Below are positions 8,041 through 16,587 of a stretch of DNA of 64,000 bases, piece after piece. The stretch lies in contig NZ_JALJZV010000001.1 of assembly GCF_024171535.1 (NCBI RefSeq), positions 1-64,000 of the forward strand, given 5' to 3'. Below the pieces are notes generated by a model. That model saw nothing but the letters and a program-made list of their open reading frames with translations. It had not been told where the DNA came from and ran no database searches. Origin of the DNA: Flavobacterium sp. HSC-61S13 (GTDB lineage Bacteria > Bacteroidota > Bacteroidia > Flavobacteriales > Flavobacteriaceae). Numbering within the stretch: position 1 is the stretch's first letter; the number at the start of each line of letters is the position of its first letter. The translations under genes were made by a program, and so were the position numbers.

Positions 8041-9456
8041 TTATAGCATTCTTTTTTCCAATAGTACTACATTTTCGACGTGATGTGTTTGCGGAAACAT
8101 ATCTACCGGTCGCACTCTCGTTACTTGATACATCTCATCCATCAAGGCTAAGTCACGTGCTTGAGTAGCTGAATTACAACTTACATAAACAATCTTCTGT
8201 GGTGCAATTTTTAGAATTTGCGCTACAACATCTTTGTGCATACCGTCTCTTGGTGGGTCGGTAATAATCACGTCAGGTTGACCGTGTTCTGCTATAAAAT
8301 CGTCATTGAATACATTTTTCATGTCGCCAACATAAAACTCGCAGTTGGTAATTTCGTTACGGGTAGCATTTAATTTTGCATCCTCAATAGCTTCTGGAAC
8401 GGCTTCAACACCGATAACTTTCTTGGCGAGTTTGGATACAAATTGTGCAATAGTTCCTGTACCTGTATATAAATCGTATACGAGCTCATTTCCTGTTAAA
8501 CCGGCGTAATCTCTGGTAATTTTGTATAATTCGTAAGCCTGATCGGAATTGGTTTGATAGAACGATTTCGCATTAATGCTAAACTTTAATCCTTCCATTT
8601 CTTCCAAAATATAATCGCGACCTTTAAACAGTTTTACTTGTTGATCGTAAATGGTATCGTTGGCCTTACCATTAACTACATATTGTAAAGAAGTGATTTC
8701 AGGGAAACGCTCCGCTAAGAAATTCAACAAAAGTTCACGTTCTACTTTATTTTCGTAAAAGAATTGAATCAACACCATGATTTCACCAGTAGAGGCAGTA
8801 CGGATCATTAAGGTACGCAACAAGCCGCTGTTCTCTCGTGGATTGAAAAAAGCGATATCATTTTCATTGGCAAAACGTCGAACTTCATTTCGAATATCAT
8901 TTGAAGGATCTTGTTGTAAATGACATTTTTTGATATCTAAAATCTTATCCCACATTCTTGGAATATGGAATCCCAAAGCATTTTCTTTACCAAATTCTTC
9001 ACCACTTTGCACTTCATCATCGGTTAGCCAACGCGCATTTGAAAAGGAAAACTCCATTTTATTGCGGTAAAAGAAAGTTTTTTCCGATCCGGCAATAGGC
9101 TCAAACTCGGGTAAGTCAATTTTGCCAATGCGTTTTAGGTTGTTATAGACCTCTTGGTTTTTATAAAACAACTGCTGGCTGTAATTCATGTTTTGCCATT
9201 TACAACCACCACAGGCTCCAAAGTGTTGACAAACCGCTTCAATACGGTGATCTGAAAGTTGATGTATTTTGATGGCTTTTCCTTCGTAATAAGCTTTACG
9301 CTTTTTAACGGTTTGCACATCTACTACATCACCGGGAACTACATTTGGAATAAAAATCACTTTTCCATCTGGGGCTTTAGCTACCGAAACGCCTTTTGCA
9401 CCTGCATCAAGGACTTCTACGTTTTCGAATACGATTCTTTCTGTCTTTTTTCTCAT
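8041..9456 (-). CDS. rlmD: 23S rRNA (uracil-C5)-methyltransferase RlmD
   Basis: A 471-residue RNA m5U methyltransferase of the TrmA/RlmD family, predicted to methylate U1939 of 23S rRNA with SAM. The N-terminal ~60 residues form a TRAM RNA-binding domain. The [4Fe-4S] ligands are visible as CQHFGACGGCKW plus a later Cys in KKCHLQQ. The SAM site is VYDLYTGTGTIAQF, the catalytic segment is ITDPPRDGMHKDVV, and the nucleophile Cys lies in YVSCNSATQARDL. Length fits the family. RlmC/RlmCD specificity cannot be excluded from sequence alone. A TATTTTTG box lies 5-12 bp before the start, so the leader would be very short. Confidence 0.92.
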   Translation of the reverse strand: MRKKTERIVFENVEVLDAGAKGVSVAKAPDGKVIFIPNVVPGDVVDVQTVKKRKAYYEGKAIKIHQLSDHRIEAVCQHFGACGGCKWQNMNYSQQLFYKNQEVYNNLKRIGKIDLPEFEPIAGSEKTFFYRNKMEFSFSNARWLTDDEVQSGEEFGKENALGFHIPRMWDKILDIKKCHLQQDPSNDIRNEVRRFANENDIAFFNPRENSGLLRTLMIRTASTGEIMVLIQFFYENKVERELLLNFLAERFPEITSLQYVVNGKANDTIYDQQVKLFKGRDYILEEMEGLKFSINAKSFYQTNSDQAYELYKITRDYAGLTGNELVYDLYTGTGTIAQFVSKLAKKVIGVEAVPEAIEDAKLNATRNEITNCEFYVGDMKNVFNDDFIAEHGQPDVIITDPPRDGMHKDVVAQILKIAPQKIVYVSCNSATQARDLALMDEMYQVTRVRPVDMFPQTHHVENVVLLEKRML

Positions 9457-9460
9457 GGCG

Positions 9461-9468
9461 CAAAAATA
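9461..9468 (-). promoter_or_regulatory. Putative -7 box TATTTTTG of rlmD
   Basis: The minus strand reads TATTTTTG, a perfect TAnnTTTG. It ends 5 bp before the rlmD ATG at 9456, which would make the mRNA almost leaderless. No clear -33 element. Confidence 0.35.
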
Positions 9469-9677
9469 ACTCTTTGTTTGATTTATTACTTCTTTTGAAA
9501 TAAAATAATTGATTATTCATTTTTAATCTTAATAACTCAGCGAAAAGGATGCTCGGTATTTTTTTTTTAAATCTTCTTTATGTCACTGCTGTTTTACCTT
9601 AAAGAATAGGTTTTTTTCTTATTTTTTGAGTAATTTGCAGTATAATTTATAGACTACTAATTCAAAATATTAAAACA

Positions 9678-10916
9678 ATGTCACAAAAATTAACTTCACA
9701 GGAGATTATTGCGTTAGAAGACAAATATGGAGCCCATAATTATCATCCATTACCGGTTGTTTTGACCAAGGGACAAGGCGTATATGTTTGGGATGTAGAG
9801 GGGAAAAAATATTATGATTTTCTATCTGCGTACTCTGCTGTTAATCAAGGTCATTGTCATCCGAAAATTGTGGCTGCCATGACAGAGCAAGCACAGACAT
9901 TAATGCTGACTTCGAGAGCGTTTTACAATGATAAATTGGGTGTTTACGAAAAGAAAATTACCGAGTTTTTTGGTTTCGATAAAGTGTTGCCGATGAATTC
10001 GGGTGCAGAAGCTGTGGAAACCGCTTTAAAATTGTGCCGTAAATGGGCTTATGAAAAGAAGGGTATAGCTGAAAATCAAGCCAAAATTGTGGTTTGCGAA
10101 AATAACTTCCACGGGCGTACTACGACCATTATATCCTTTTCTAATGATCCGGATGCTCGTAAAAACTACGGACCTTTTACAGAGGGATTTATTGCCATTG
10201 AATACAATAATATACAAGCGCTAAAAGCTACTTTAGAGGCTCATAAGGATATCGCTGGTTTTCTAGTAGAACCGATACAAGGAGAAGCAGGGGTTTATGT
10301 TCCGTCAGAGGGTTATTTGGCTCAAGCTAAAGCTTTATGTGAACAACATAATGTTTTGTTTATTGCTGATGAAGTTCAAACCGGTATCGCTAGAACGGGA
10401 AGGCTTTTGGCTGTAGATCATGAAAATGTAAAACCGGATATTTTGGTTTTGGGTAAAGCCTTATCAGGTGGTGCTTATCCAGTATCGGCTGTATTGGCAA
10501 ATGACGAAATCATGGGTGTAATCAAACCGGGACAACACGGATCTACTTTTGGTGGAAATCCGATAGCGGCTGCAGTAGCTATTGCAGCATTAGAAGTGGT
10601 TGAAGAAGAAAATTTAGCACAGAATGCCGAAACCTTAGGGCAATTGTTTCGCGCTAAATTGAATGAATATATAGAAAACAGCAAGATCTGTAATTTGGTT
10701 AGAGGTAAAGGTTTGTTAAATGCAATCCTTATCAACGATACTGAAGAGAGCGATACGGCTTGGAACATTTGTTTGGCCTTGCGTGACAATGGTTTGTTGG
10801 CCAAGCCGACGCATGGTAATATCATCCGTTTTGCACCACCCTTGGTGATGAATGAAGAACAAATTTTAGATTGTGTTCGAATCATCGTGGAGACACTAAA
10901 AACATTTGAAAAATAA
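9678..10916 (+). CDS. rocD: Ornithine--oxo-acid aminotransferase
   Basis: A 412-residue class III PLP aminotransferase that converts ornithine plus 2-oxoglutarate to glutamate-5-semialdehyde and glutamate, in arginine/ornithine breakdown and proline supply. Signature segments are [20 protein letters not shown] near the N-terminus, the [19 protein letters not shown] phosphate region, [14 protein letters not shown] with the cofactor Asp, and the PLP lysine in [19 protein letters not shown]. These closely resemble OAT rather than other class III enzymes. Length is normal. The gene ends at a strong terminator, separating it from pncA. Confidence 0.93.
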   Translation: MSQKLTSQEIIALEDKYGAHNYHPLPVVLTKGQGVYVWDVEGKKYYDFLSAYSAVNQGHCHPKIVAAMTEQAQTLMLTSRAFYNDKLGVYEKKITEFFGFDKVLPMNSGAEAVETALKLCRKWAYEKKGIAENQAKIVVCENNFHGRTTTIISFSNDPDARKNYGPFTEGFIAIEYNNIQALKATLEAHKDIAGFLVEPIQGEAGVYVPSEGYLAQAKALCEQHNVLFIADEVQTGIARTGRLLAVDHENVKPDILVLGKALSGGAYPVSAVLANDEIMGVIKPGQHGSTFGGNPIAAAVAIAALEVVEEENLAQNAETLGQLFRAKLNEYIENSKICNLVRGKGLLNAILINDTEESDTAWNICLALRDNGLLAKPTHGNIIRFAPPLVMNEEQILDCVRIIVETLKTFEK

Positions 10917-10930
10917 TAGTATGTTGAACT

Positions 10931-10960
10931 AACTCGCTCTTTTTAGAGCGAGTTTTTTTT
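10931..10960 (+). terminator. Terminator after rocD
   Basis: Stem AACTCGCTCT (10931-10940) with AGAGCGAGTT (10945-10954), a TTTT loop and a T-run to 10960. It begins 14 bp past the rocD stop and lies just before the pncA start. Confidence 0.92.
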
Positions 10961-10972
10961 AAAGAATAAGTG

Positions 10973-11581
10973 ATGAAAGCATTAATAGTAGTAGATCTTC
11001 AAAATGATTTTTTAGAAGACGGTGCCTTAGCGGTTCCCGATAGCAATAAAATTATACCGATTATTAATGAGATTCAACCGTATTTCGATTTAGTTGTAGC
11101 TACTCAGGATTGGCATCCGCATAACCATCAGAGTTTTGTGACTGAACATGCTCATCATAATACGTATGATCTCATCGATTTACACGGCTTACCGCAAGTA
11201 CTGTGGCCGGTTCACTGTGTGCAAAACACGCCTGGTGCGGACTTTTCAACAGCTTGGGATTCCAAATGCGTAGAGGCGATTTTTAGGAAGGGAATGGATA
11301 GGACCATCGATTCGTATAGTGGCTTTTTTGACAACGGTAAACGCAAGGATACTGGATTAACTGCCTACTTGGTAGGTCGTCAAATTAAAGAGGTATATAT
11401 AGCGGGATTAGCAGCAGACTTTTGCGTTTATTACTCAGCTATGGACGCAGTAGCAGCAGGATTTAAGACGTATTTTTTAAATTTTGCAACACAGGCTATC
11501 TCTGAGGCAGGTTTAGAAGAAGCTAGATCGATGATGATTGAAAAGGGAATCACAATTATAAATGATAAAGCAGCCTTATAG
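10973..11581 (+). CDS. pncA: Nicotinamidase (pyrazinamidase)
   Basis: A 202-residue isochorismatase-fold amidase that hydrolyses nicotinamide to nicotinate for NAD salvage. The catalytic Asp lies in VVDLQNDF (D8), the metal-binding region in TQDWHPHNHQSF, the catalytic Lys in FRKGMDRTIDSYSGFFDNG and the nucleophile Cys in AADFCVYYSAMDA. All three catalytic residues are present. The ATG at 10973 is preferred over the in-frame GTG at 10970 because ATG is the usual start and the protein then begins directly with the first beta strand. It is 2-5 bp from the next gene, so they are probably co-transcribed. Confidence 0.92.
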   Translation: MKALIVVDLQNDFLEDGALAVPDSNKIIPIINEIQPYFDLVVATQDWHPHNHQSFVTEHAHHNTYDLIDLHGLPQVLWPVHCVQNTPGADFSTAWDSKCVEAIFRKGMDRTIDSYSGFFDNGKRKDTGLTAYLVGRQIKEVYIAGLAADFCVYYSAMDAVAAGFKTYFLNFATQAISEAGLEEARSMMIEKGITIINDKAAL

Positions 11582-11586
11582 AATTG

Positions 11587-12135
11587 ATGAAAAAATATAA
11601 CCGCTACAATTTTTTTAAGCACACCTTTTGTGAATTTCGCGAAGTAGCGGCAGATGCTGTACCCTCGAGACCACCCCACTACAAAAGCGAATCGGGAAGC
11701 ACGTATTATTTTGATGATTTAGGTGTTTTTCGATATGCCAACCACTGGGGTAGAGCGGCAAATTGCCGTTGGCGTTTAATCACCGACAATAAGACCCAAA
11801 ATGGCTATAAGTGGGGATATGCGCTTTGGTCGGATTTTTATCCCAATAATGAAAGTGAAAATTTTTTTTTTATAACAGTAGATTTCGAAAAGCAAGAGGT
11901 GTTGTATCAGCATAAAGGAAGTTTGACACCCAATCAGAACTTGCCCATTATTTTTAGATCTGCTCCCGAAACGGCGAAGCGGATTAAGTTGATAAAAGAA
12001 ATACTATTTACTGATGATTGGGCAAAATATTTAGATCTTATGGATATTATTTCCACAAGAAAAAATGTAATTGGGGAATTGATAAGCACCGATAAAAGTT
12101 TAATGCAAATAAAACGAGAGCGAGCAAATGAGTAG
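11587..12135 (+). CDS. Conserved hypothetical protein, unknown function
   Basis: A 182-residue soluble protein without signal peptide or membrane segment. It is rich in aromatic residues and Trp/Arg motifs (TYYFDDLGVFRYANHWGRAA, NCRWRLI, YKWGYALWSDFYPNNES), suggesting a compact alpha/beta domain. I do not recognise a named family. It begins 5 bp after pncA (an in-frame TTG at 11584 is possible), so it is probably in the pncA operon. Its stop overlaps the start of a 51-residue basic ORF. Confidence 0.75.
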   Translation: MKKYNRYNFFKHTFCEFREVAADAVPSRPPHYKSESGSTYYFDDLGVFRYANHWGRAANCRWRLITDNKTQNGYKWGYALWSDFYPNNESENFFFITVDFEKQEVLYQHKGSLTPNQNLPIIFRSAPETAKRIKLIKEILFTDDWAKYLDLMDIISTRKNVIGELISTDKSLMQIKRERANE

Positions 12136-12283
12136 AAGAAATGAAACAAATCGATTAAACCACAAGAAAAAGGAGGATCAGAAGAAGCGTAAAATCAAAG
12201 ATGCCGAACTTGAACGCAAACAGAAAATCAAGGAAATCACTAGAAAGTACCACGCATCTCAGGATGAAACTCGCCAGGATTAA
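12128..12283 (+). CDS. Small, highly charged basic protein (51 aa)
   Basis: An ORF of 51 codons whose ATG lies inside the last codons of the preceding gene (8-nt overlap, ATGAGTAG), typical of translational coupling. The product is extremely rich in Lys, Arg, Glu and Asp (LNHKKKEDQKKRKIKDAEL, then ERKQKIKEITRKY), predicting one continuous amphipathic helix or coiled coil that could bind nucleic acid. No family is recognised. The overlap and clean stop support a real gene, but low-complexity ORFs like this can be fortuitous. Confidence 0.5.
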   Translation: MSRRNETNRLNHKKKEDQKKRKIKDAELERKQKIKEITRKYHASQDETRQD

Positions 12284-12493
12284 CTAAATGTATTATTTAT
12301 CGGAAATTATGTAAACTTAAAGGAATTTAATACAATTTTTTAAAAATAGCTCCACTGTGGTATGATGTTTGTATTAATACTAATCAAATAAATAATTTTT
12401 ATTTTGAATTTTATTAGTTATTAAATTTAAAATTCCTTAAATTAGTAATAATTAAATTTCATTATTTAACTAAAACTTTAAAAAAGTAATTCT

Positions 12494-13099
12494 ATGAAAA
12501 ATTTATTTTTGATGTCTGCTTTAGTATTAGGCGGATTAGTATCGGCAAACGCTCAGTCCACAGTTAAGTCAACAATTAACTCTATGGAGGCTCCTAAATT
12601 ATCCGAAAAAGTAGGCATGAGTCCTATTAAAAAAGGGAATTGGATGGTAGGAGGAGCTGTTGGATCATTGGGTTACAGCTTTGAAGGAGAAAACTTCAAC
12701 ATTAATGTAATGCCAAAAGCTGGTTATTTTGTTACAGATGGTATTGCGCTTGGTTTAGAAACTGGAGTAGGTTTCCAAACGGTTAAAGGTGGTGATAATG
12801 TTTGGAATTATACCTTTATGCCTTTTGCTCGTTATTATTTCCCAGAGGGAGCTAGTGAAACGGGTAGATTCTATGGAAATGGTAAATTAGGTATTAGTGG
12901 TGCTTCTGCAACAGCAGAAAACAATAATGAAACCTCTTTTGCTTTTGGTGTAGGTTTAGGGTACTCTCACTTTGTATCTCGTAACGTTGCTTTAGAGGCA
13001 GAGGTGGGATACAATTACAGTAAGTCTAATGCATCTACTGCAACTGCTCAAAATGGTTTAGGTGTTGCTGTTGGTTTTCAAATTTTCTTAGGAAAATAA
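12494..13099 (+). CDS. Outer-membrane beta-barrel (porin-family) protein
   Basis: A 201-residue exported protein with a signal peptide cleaved after VSANAQ. The mature chain shows eight or so amphipathic beta-strands with glycine/aromatic alternation (GNWMVGGAVGSLGYSFEG, YFVTDGIALGLETGVGF, NYTFMPFARYYFPEG, SFAFGVGLGYSHFV) and ends in a final strand (GVAVGFQIFLGK), the pattern of OMP_b-brl/OmpW-like 8-stranded barrels of Bacteroidota. Function unknown. It is a single gene with a ~210-bp AT-rich leader region and its own terminator. The signal peptide fixes the start. Confidence 0.82.
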   Translation: MKNLFLMSALVLGGLVSANAQSTVKSTINSMEAPKLSEKVGMSPIKKGNWMVGGAVGSLGYSFEGENFNINVMPKAGYFVTDGIALGLETGVGFQTVKGGDNVWNYTFMPFARYYFPEGASETGRFYGNGKLGISGASATAENNNETSFAFGVGLGYSHFVSRNVALEAEVGYNYSKSNASTATAQNGLGVAVGFQIFLGK

Positions 13100-13117
13100 A
13101 AACATTACTTTAAATAT

Positions 13118-13148
13118 AAAAAGCTACCGAGAGGTAGCTTTTTTTTTT
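13118..13148 (+). terminator. Terminator of the outer-membrane barrel gene
   Basis: Stem AAAAAGCTACC (13118-13128), loop GAGA, GGTAGCTTTTT (13133-13143), continuing T-run to 13148. Confidence 0.92.
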
Positions 13149-13164
13149 GACTCTTCACGGCTAT

Positions 13165-13200
13165 AAAAAAAAACACCCAATCATTGATTGAGTGTTTTTT
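13165..13200 (-). terminator. Terminator of ccsBA
   Basis: An A-run/AAAACACCCAATCA arm pairs with TGATTGAGTGTTTT with one mismatch. It is T-tailed on the minus strand and lies 10 bp past the ccsBA stop. Together with the preceding hairpin it separates convergent genes. Confidence 0.8.
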
Positions 13201-13209
13201 AATAGGTTT

Positions 13210-16200
13210 TTATTTCTTCAGATACTTCTTGTACTTAAAGTATGAGAACAGTCCGAGTAGGCCTACTAAGGCTATGGATATATAAATAAAATCTGGGGTA
13301 ACAATTTTCTCTCCTTTAGCATAAGAATGCAAACCAGTCAGGTAGAAATTTACTCCAAAATAAGTCATGATAATAACATAGAAAGCCAGTATGCTGATTA
13401 AGTTATAAATCCAAGTTCCTCTTAAAGCCGGCACAAAGCGCATATGTATTACAAAAGCATACATCATAATGCTGACCAATGCCCAAGTTTCTTTTGGATC
13501 CCATCCCCAATAGCGTCCCCAACTTTCGTTGGCCCATTGACCTCCTAAGAAGTTACCGATGGTTAATAGTACCAATCCAACGGTCAAGGCCATTTCATTG
13601 ATATAAGTAATCTCTTTGATGTTTAGTTGCATTTTTGCTTTGTTTTTGTCGTTGGTAAACAACATTAAAATCAAAGCGACAATTCCCAAAATCATTCCCA
13701 AGGTAAAAGGACCGTAACTCGCAACAATAACTGCTACGTGTATCATCAACCAGTAAGAGTTTAGTACCGGTTGTAAGTTTGCAATAGAAGGGTCCATCCA
13801 GTTTAAATGAGCCGTCCATAGAATCATACCTGCAACAAAAGCAGTAGCGGCTATAGTTAGTTCCGATTTTCTACCGAAGTAGATACCGAATAACATCGTG
13901 GCCCATCCTACATAAATCATCGACTCATAAGCATCACTCCATGGAGCATGTCCAGAAACATACCAACGCATCGCAAGTCCTAGGGTATGAGCAACAAATA
14001 AAATCCAAGTGACAACGGTAAATATTCGAATTGCTTTAGCTGCAAATTTTGCAGGTTTGACGATTTGAATAATAATGAAAATAAACATTACCACGGCCAC
14101 CAACATATAATAGGTGTATAGCGATTTGAATACGTCGTATTTATTATATAATAACTCCGCTTTCACTTTGCTGTCAGAAGGGATTACATTAGCACCGTAT
14201 TTCTTTTGAAAACCGTGTAAGGAAACCAAAAATTCATCGGCAGCTTTATAATCTTTAGTTTCGATACTTTTTAAAAGTGACGTCATATAAAGAGGTAAAA
14301 TTTCTTTGGTATACAAAGAGTCCATACCTTTCATTCCCGCTTCATTAAGTTCTAAATAGGAAACCCATTTGTTATTAGCATCATTAGGTATCGGAAAAAT
14401 GGTTAATATTTTACCGCTTAAAGCAGCGTATAACAAGTTTACACGGGTATCTACTTCAATGAAATCTTTCTGAAACTGGTTTTTAACTCCAGCATGATTG
14501 GCATCGTCTAATGATTTTCCTAATTTATAATTTCCTTTATCATCAAAAAATTGAACTAAAGCGGCATATTTAGCTTTTTTATCCACTCCAATAGTCGCTC
14601 TTAAACTGTCGTTACCGCGTTTAAGCTCAATCAAAGGTACGTTGTACCACAATTGAGGAAATTGAGTCATCGATAAAAAGACCTGGTCTGAATTCATTTT
14701 TTTATAATGATCCGACTTACTGACTTTTCTCAATAATTCCGATGAAAAAGTATTAATCGGTTTCATTCGCCCTCCGGCATCTTGAATCACTAGAGATCCA
14801 AAGTGCGCCGCGTGCTCTTCAGATACTTGACTTGCTACTAGCAAAGAATCTAATTGCGGTAGATTTGGTATGTTGTGGCTGTGGTTTTTTGGCGACTGAG
14901 CAAACATACCAACTGAACAAAACAAGATTAATAGGGTAAGTAACTTAGCTTTTTTCTCTCTCACTTTATTTAGTTTTTTTCTTAAGTCATTAAATCGGGT
15001 ATCTCTGTCAAATAGGATTGCGAGCATTCCGATATACAAGAAAGTGTATCCGATATAGGTAATCCAAGTTCCCCACCAGTCGTGGTTCACAGACAATATG
15101 GTCCCTTTTTCATCTTCGTCAAATTGAGCTTGGAAAAAGCGGTAACCTTTATAGTCTAAGATGTTATTCATGAAAATGCGTGCATCAAATTTTTCATCCG
15201 GTGCTATTACAGTAACTTTACTTTCAAAAGCGGAATAACTCTTTTCAGTTCCAGGATATTTATCTGCAACAAACTCATTCAATTGAATTTTAAACGGCAA
15301 TTCGTAAGTTTTGCTACCAAACATCATCGTAAATTCTAGGTCTCCCAATTGAATAGAAGTAGGAACTCCCATACGACCTTTGTTTCCTTTTAAGATAATT
15401 TCTTCCTCTTTACCTTGTGTACGTACAGTCAATACTAAAGCATTTTCCGTTTGGGTATCTTTATAATTTCCGTTTGATTTTAGAACGATTTTACCTTTAG
15501 TCGGTAGTTCTGGAAAAACGAATTTTGCTCCTGCTACATTATAGAGTGATCGAAACATCAATTCTTGTTTGCTGTCTTTAGCTACCGTACCTTTAAATTG
15601 GTCGGCCATTCTCATAAAATCTCCTTCAAATGGCGTGTCGATAGCATAATTATCTCCATCCTTGTGGATATTGATGGCACCAGCAGTTGGTTGATTAAAG
15701 GCAAATAATACGTTGTGAATACTCGTAACTTCTCCTTCTTTAAGGAAGTGCTCGTGACGCTCGCCATCACCGGATTCAACCATTTTTAAAAAAAACACTC
15801 CTTTTTCATCAGCCTGAATTTCTTCAGTAGCTCCCATGATATAATCCTTGTATTCCACTTCAAAAGGAATTCCATTAAATTCCTTTTTCATTTTGAAGTA
15901 ATTATTTGTCGCGCCTGACATTAATTTAGGCTCTTCAAAAGTTAATCGCTTCATTTCACCCTGATAGTCTCCATCGGCCATTACCGTTAAAAACGTTTTG
16001 TCAGAGAAAAAATGACTAGAGGCTTCACCCTCTCTAATAGGCATCATTCCTTCAAAACTGATGTATCTAGTAACAAATGCACCGGTTAAAATTAAGATAA
16101 ATGATAAGTGTAATAAAAGGGTTGCCCATTTTTCTTTTTTGTGTAATTGATAACGTTTGATGTTACCGATAAAGTTAAAAACGAAAATAAGCATAATGGC

Positions 16201-16356
16201 TTCAAACCATTTGGCGTTATAGATCATGATTCTAGCTGTATCCGTATTGTATCGGTCCTCAATAAAAGTTCCAATACCCAATGCAGCAGCAAACACAATA
16301 AATAAAACAGCCATCAGTCGAGTAGACGAAAAAAAGGCAAAAATTTTTTTATCCAT
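13210..16356 (-). CDS. ccsBA: Fused cytochrome c biogenesis protein CcsBA (ResB + CcsA)
   Basis: A system II cytochrome c synthase of 1048 residues that moves haem across the membrane and attaches it to apocytochromes c. The N-terminal part is ResB/CcsB-like: membrane helices (STRLMAVLFIVFAAALGIGT, then YNAKWFEAIMLIFVF), a large periplasmic domain and another helix near residue 440. The C-terminal ~300 residues are CcsA-like, with several membrane helices and the haem-handling WWD motif around residue 950 (RYWGWDPKETWALV). Conserved His residues lie at VAHTLGLAMRWY, LIHVAVIVASYG and VIHMRF. The start at 16356 is preferred to an upstream in-frame one at 16392, because a -7 box at 16390-16397 would overlap the latter. 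Confidence 0.92.
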   Translation of the reverse strand: MDKKIFAFFSSTRLMAVLFIVFAAALGIGTFIEDRYNTDTARIMIYNAKWFEAIMLIFVFNFIGNIKRYQLHKKEKWATLLLHLSFILILTGAFVTRYISFEGMMPIREGEASSHFFSDKTFLTVMADGDYQGEMKRLTFEEPKLMSGATNNYFKMKKEFNGIPFEVEYKDYIMGATEEIQADEKGVFFLKMVESGDGERHEHFLKEGEVTSIHNVLFAFNQPTAGAINIHKDGDNYAIDTPFEGDFMRMADQFKGTVAKDSKQELMFRSLYNVAGAKFVFPELPTKGKIVLKSNGNYKDTQTENALVLTVRTQGKEEEIILKGNKGRMGVPTSIQLGDLEFTMMFGSKTYELPFKIQLNEFVADKYPGTEKSYSAFESKVTVIAPDEKFDARIFMNNILDYKGYRFFQAQFDEDEKGTILSVNHDWWGTWITYIGYTFLYIGMLAILFDRDTRFNDLRKKLNKVREKKAKLLTLLILFCSVGMFAQSPKNHSHNIPNLPQLDSLLVASQVSEEHAAHFGSLVIQDAGGRMKPINTFSSELLRKVSKSDHYKKMNSDQVFLSMTQFPQLWYNVPLIELKRGNDSLRATIGVDKKAKYAALVQFFDDKGNYKLGKSLDDANHAGVKNQFQKDFIEVDTRVNLLYAALSGKILTIFPIPNDANNKWVSYLELNEAGMKGMDSLYTKEILPLYMTSLLKSIETKDYKAADEFLVSLHGFQKKYGANVIPSDSKVKAELLYNKYDVFKSLYTYYMLVAVVMFIFIIIQIVKPAKFAAKAIRIFTVVTWILFVAHTLGLAMRWYVSGHAPWSDAYESMIYVGWATMLFGIYFGRKSELTIAATAFVAGMILWTAHLNWMDPSIANLQPVLNSYWLMIHVAVIVASYGPFTLGMILGIVALILMLFTNDKNKAKMQLNIKEITYINEMALTVGLVLLTIGNFLGGQWANESWGRYWGWDPKETWALVSIMMYAFVIHMRFVPALRGTWIYNLISILAFYVIIMTYFGVNFYLTGLHSYAKGEKIVTPDFIYISIALVGLLGLFSYFKYKKYLKK

Positions 16357-16389
16357 GATTTTGTTGTTCTTGGTTTTTTTATAATCCAA

Positions 16390-16397
16390 CAAAAATA
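16390..16397 (-). promoter_or_regulatory. Putative -7 box TATTTTTG of ccsBA
   Basis: A perfect TAnnTTTG on the minus strand, 34 bp before the chosen ccsBA start. It argues that translation begins at 16356, since the upstream alternative at 16392 falls within the box. Confidence 0.45.
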
Positions 16398-16480
16398 ACC
16401 AAAAAGGGGAGCTTTTGTGGATATTTAACTTAATATTTGGTTGTGTTGTTTTTTTGTTTAAAACTCTAACGAAAATCGCT

Positions 16481-16488
16481 TACATTTG
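16481..16488 (+). promoter_or_regulatory. Putative -7 box TACATTTG of the aminotransferase gene
   Basis: A perfect TAnnTTTG, with a TTTG at 16453-16456 (24-bp spacer, slightly long) as possible -33. The first in-frame TTG start (16486) lies inside this box, which supports the downstream ATG at 16588. Confidence 0.5.
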
Positions 16489-16587
16489 CAACATACACAC
16501 AAAAAAGGAAGGTTAATGTACCTGTTTTTAGGTGCTTTGAATTTCATTATTAAAGCTTATTTTAATTTTAGATTAAACATAAAAACA

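Noticed and set aside
7953..8168. 71-codon plus-strand ORF after the rlmD terminator
   Set aside because: Overlaps the rlmD coding end antisense and lacks a promoter or family features.
10475..10885. 136-codon minus-strand ORF within rocD
   Set aside because: Antisense shadow of rocD; low-complexity Ala/Ser-rich translation typical of the reverse frame of a conserved enzyme.
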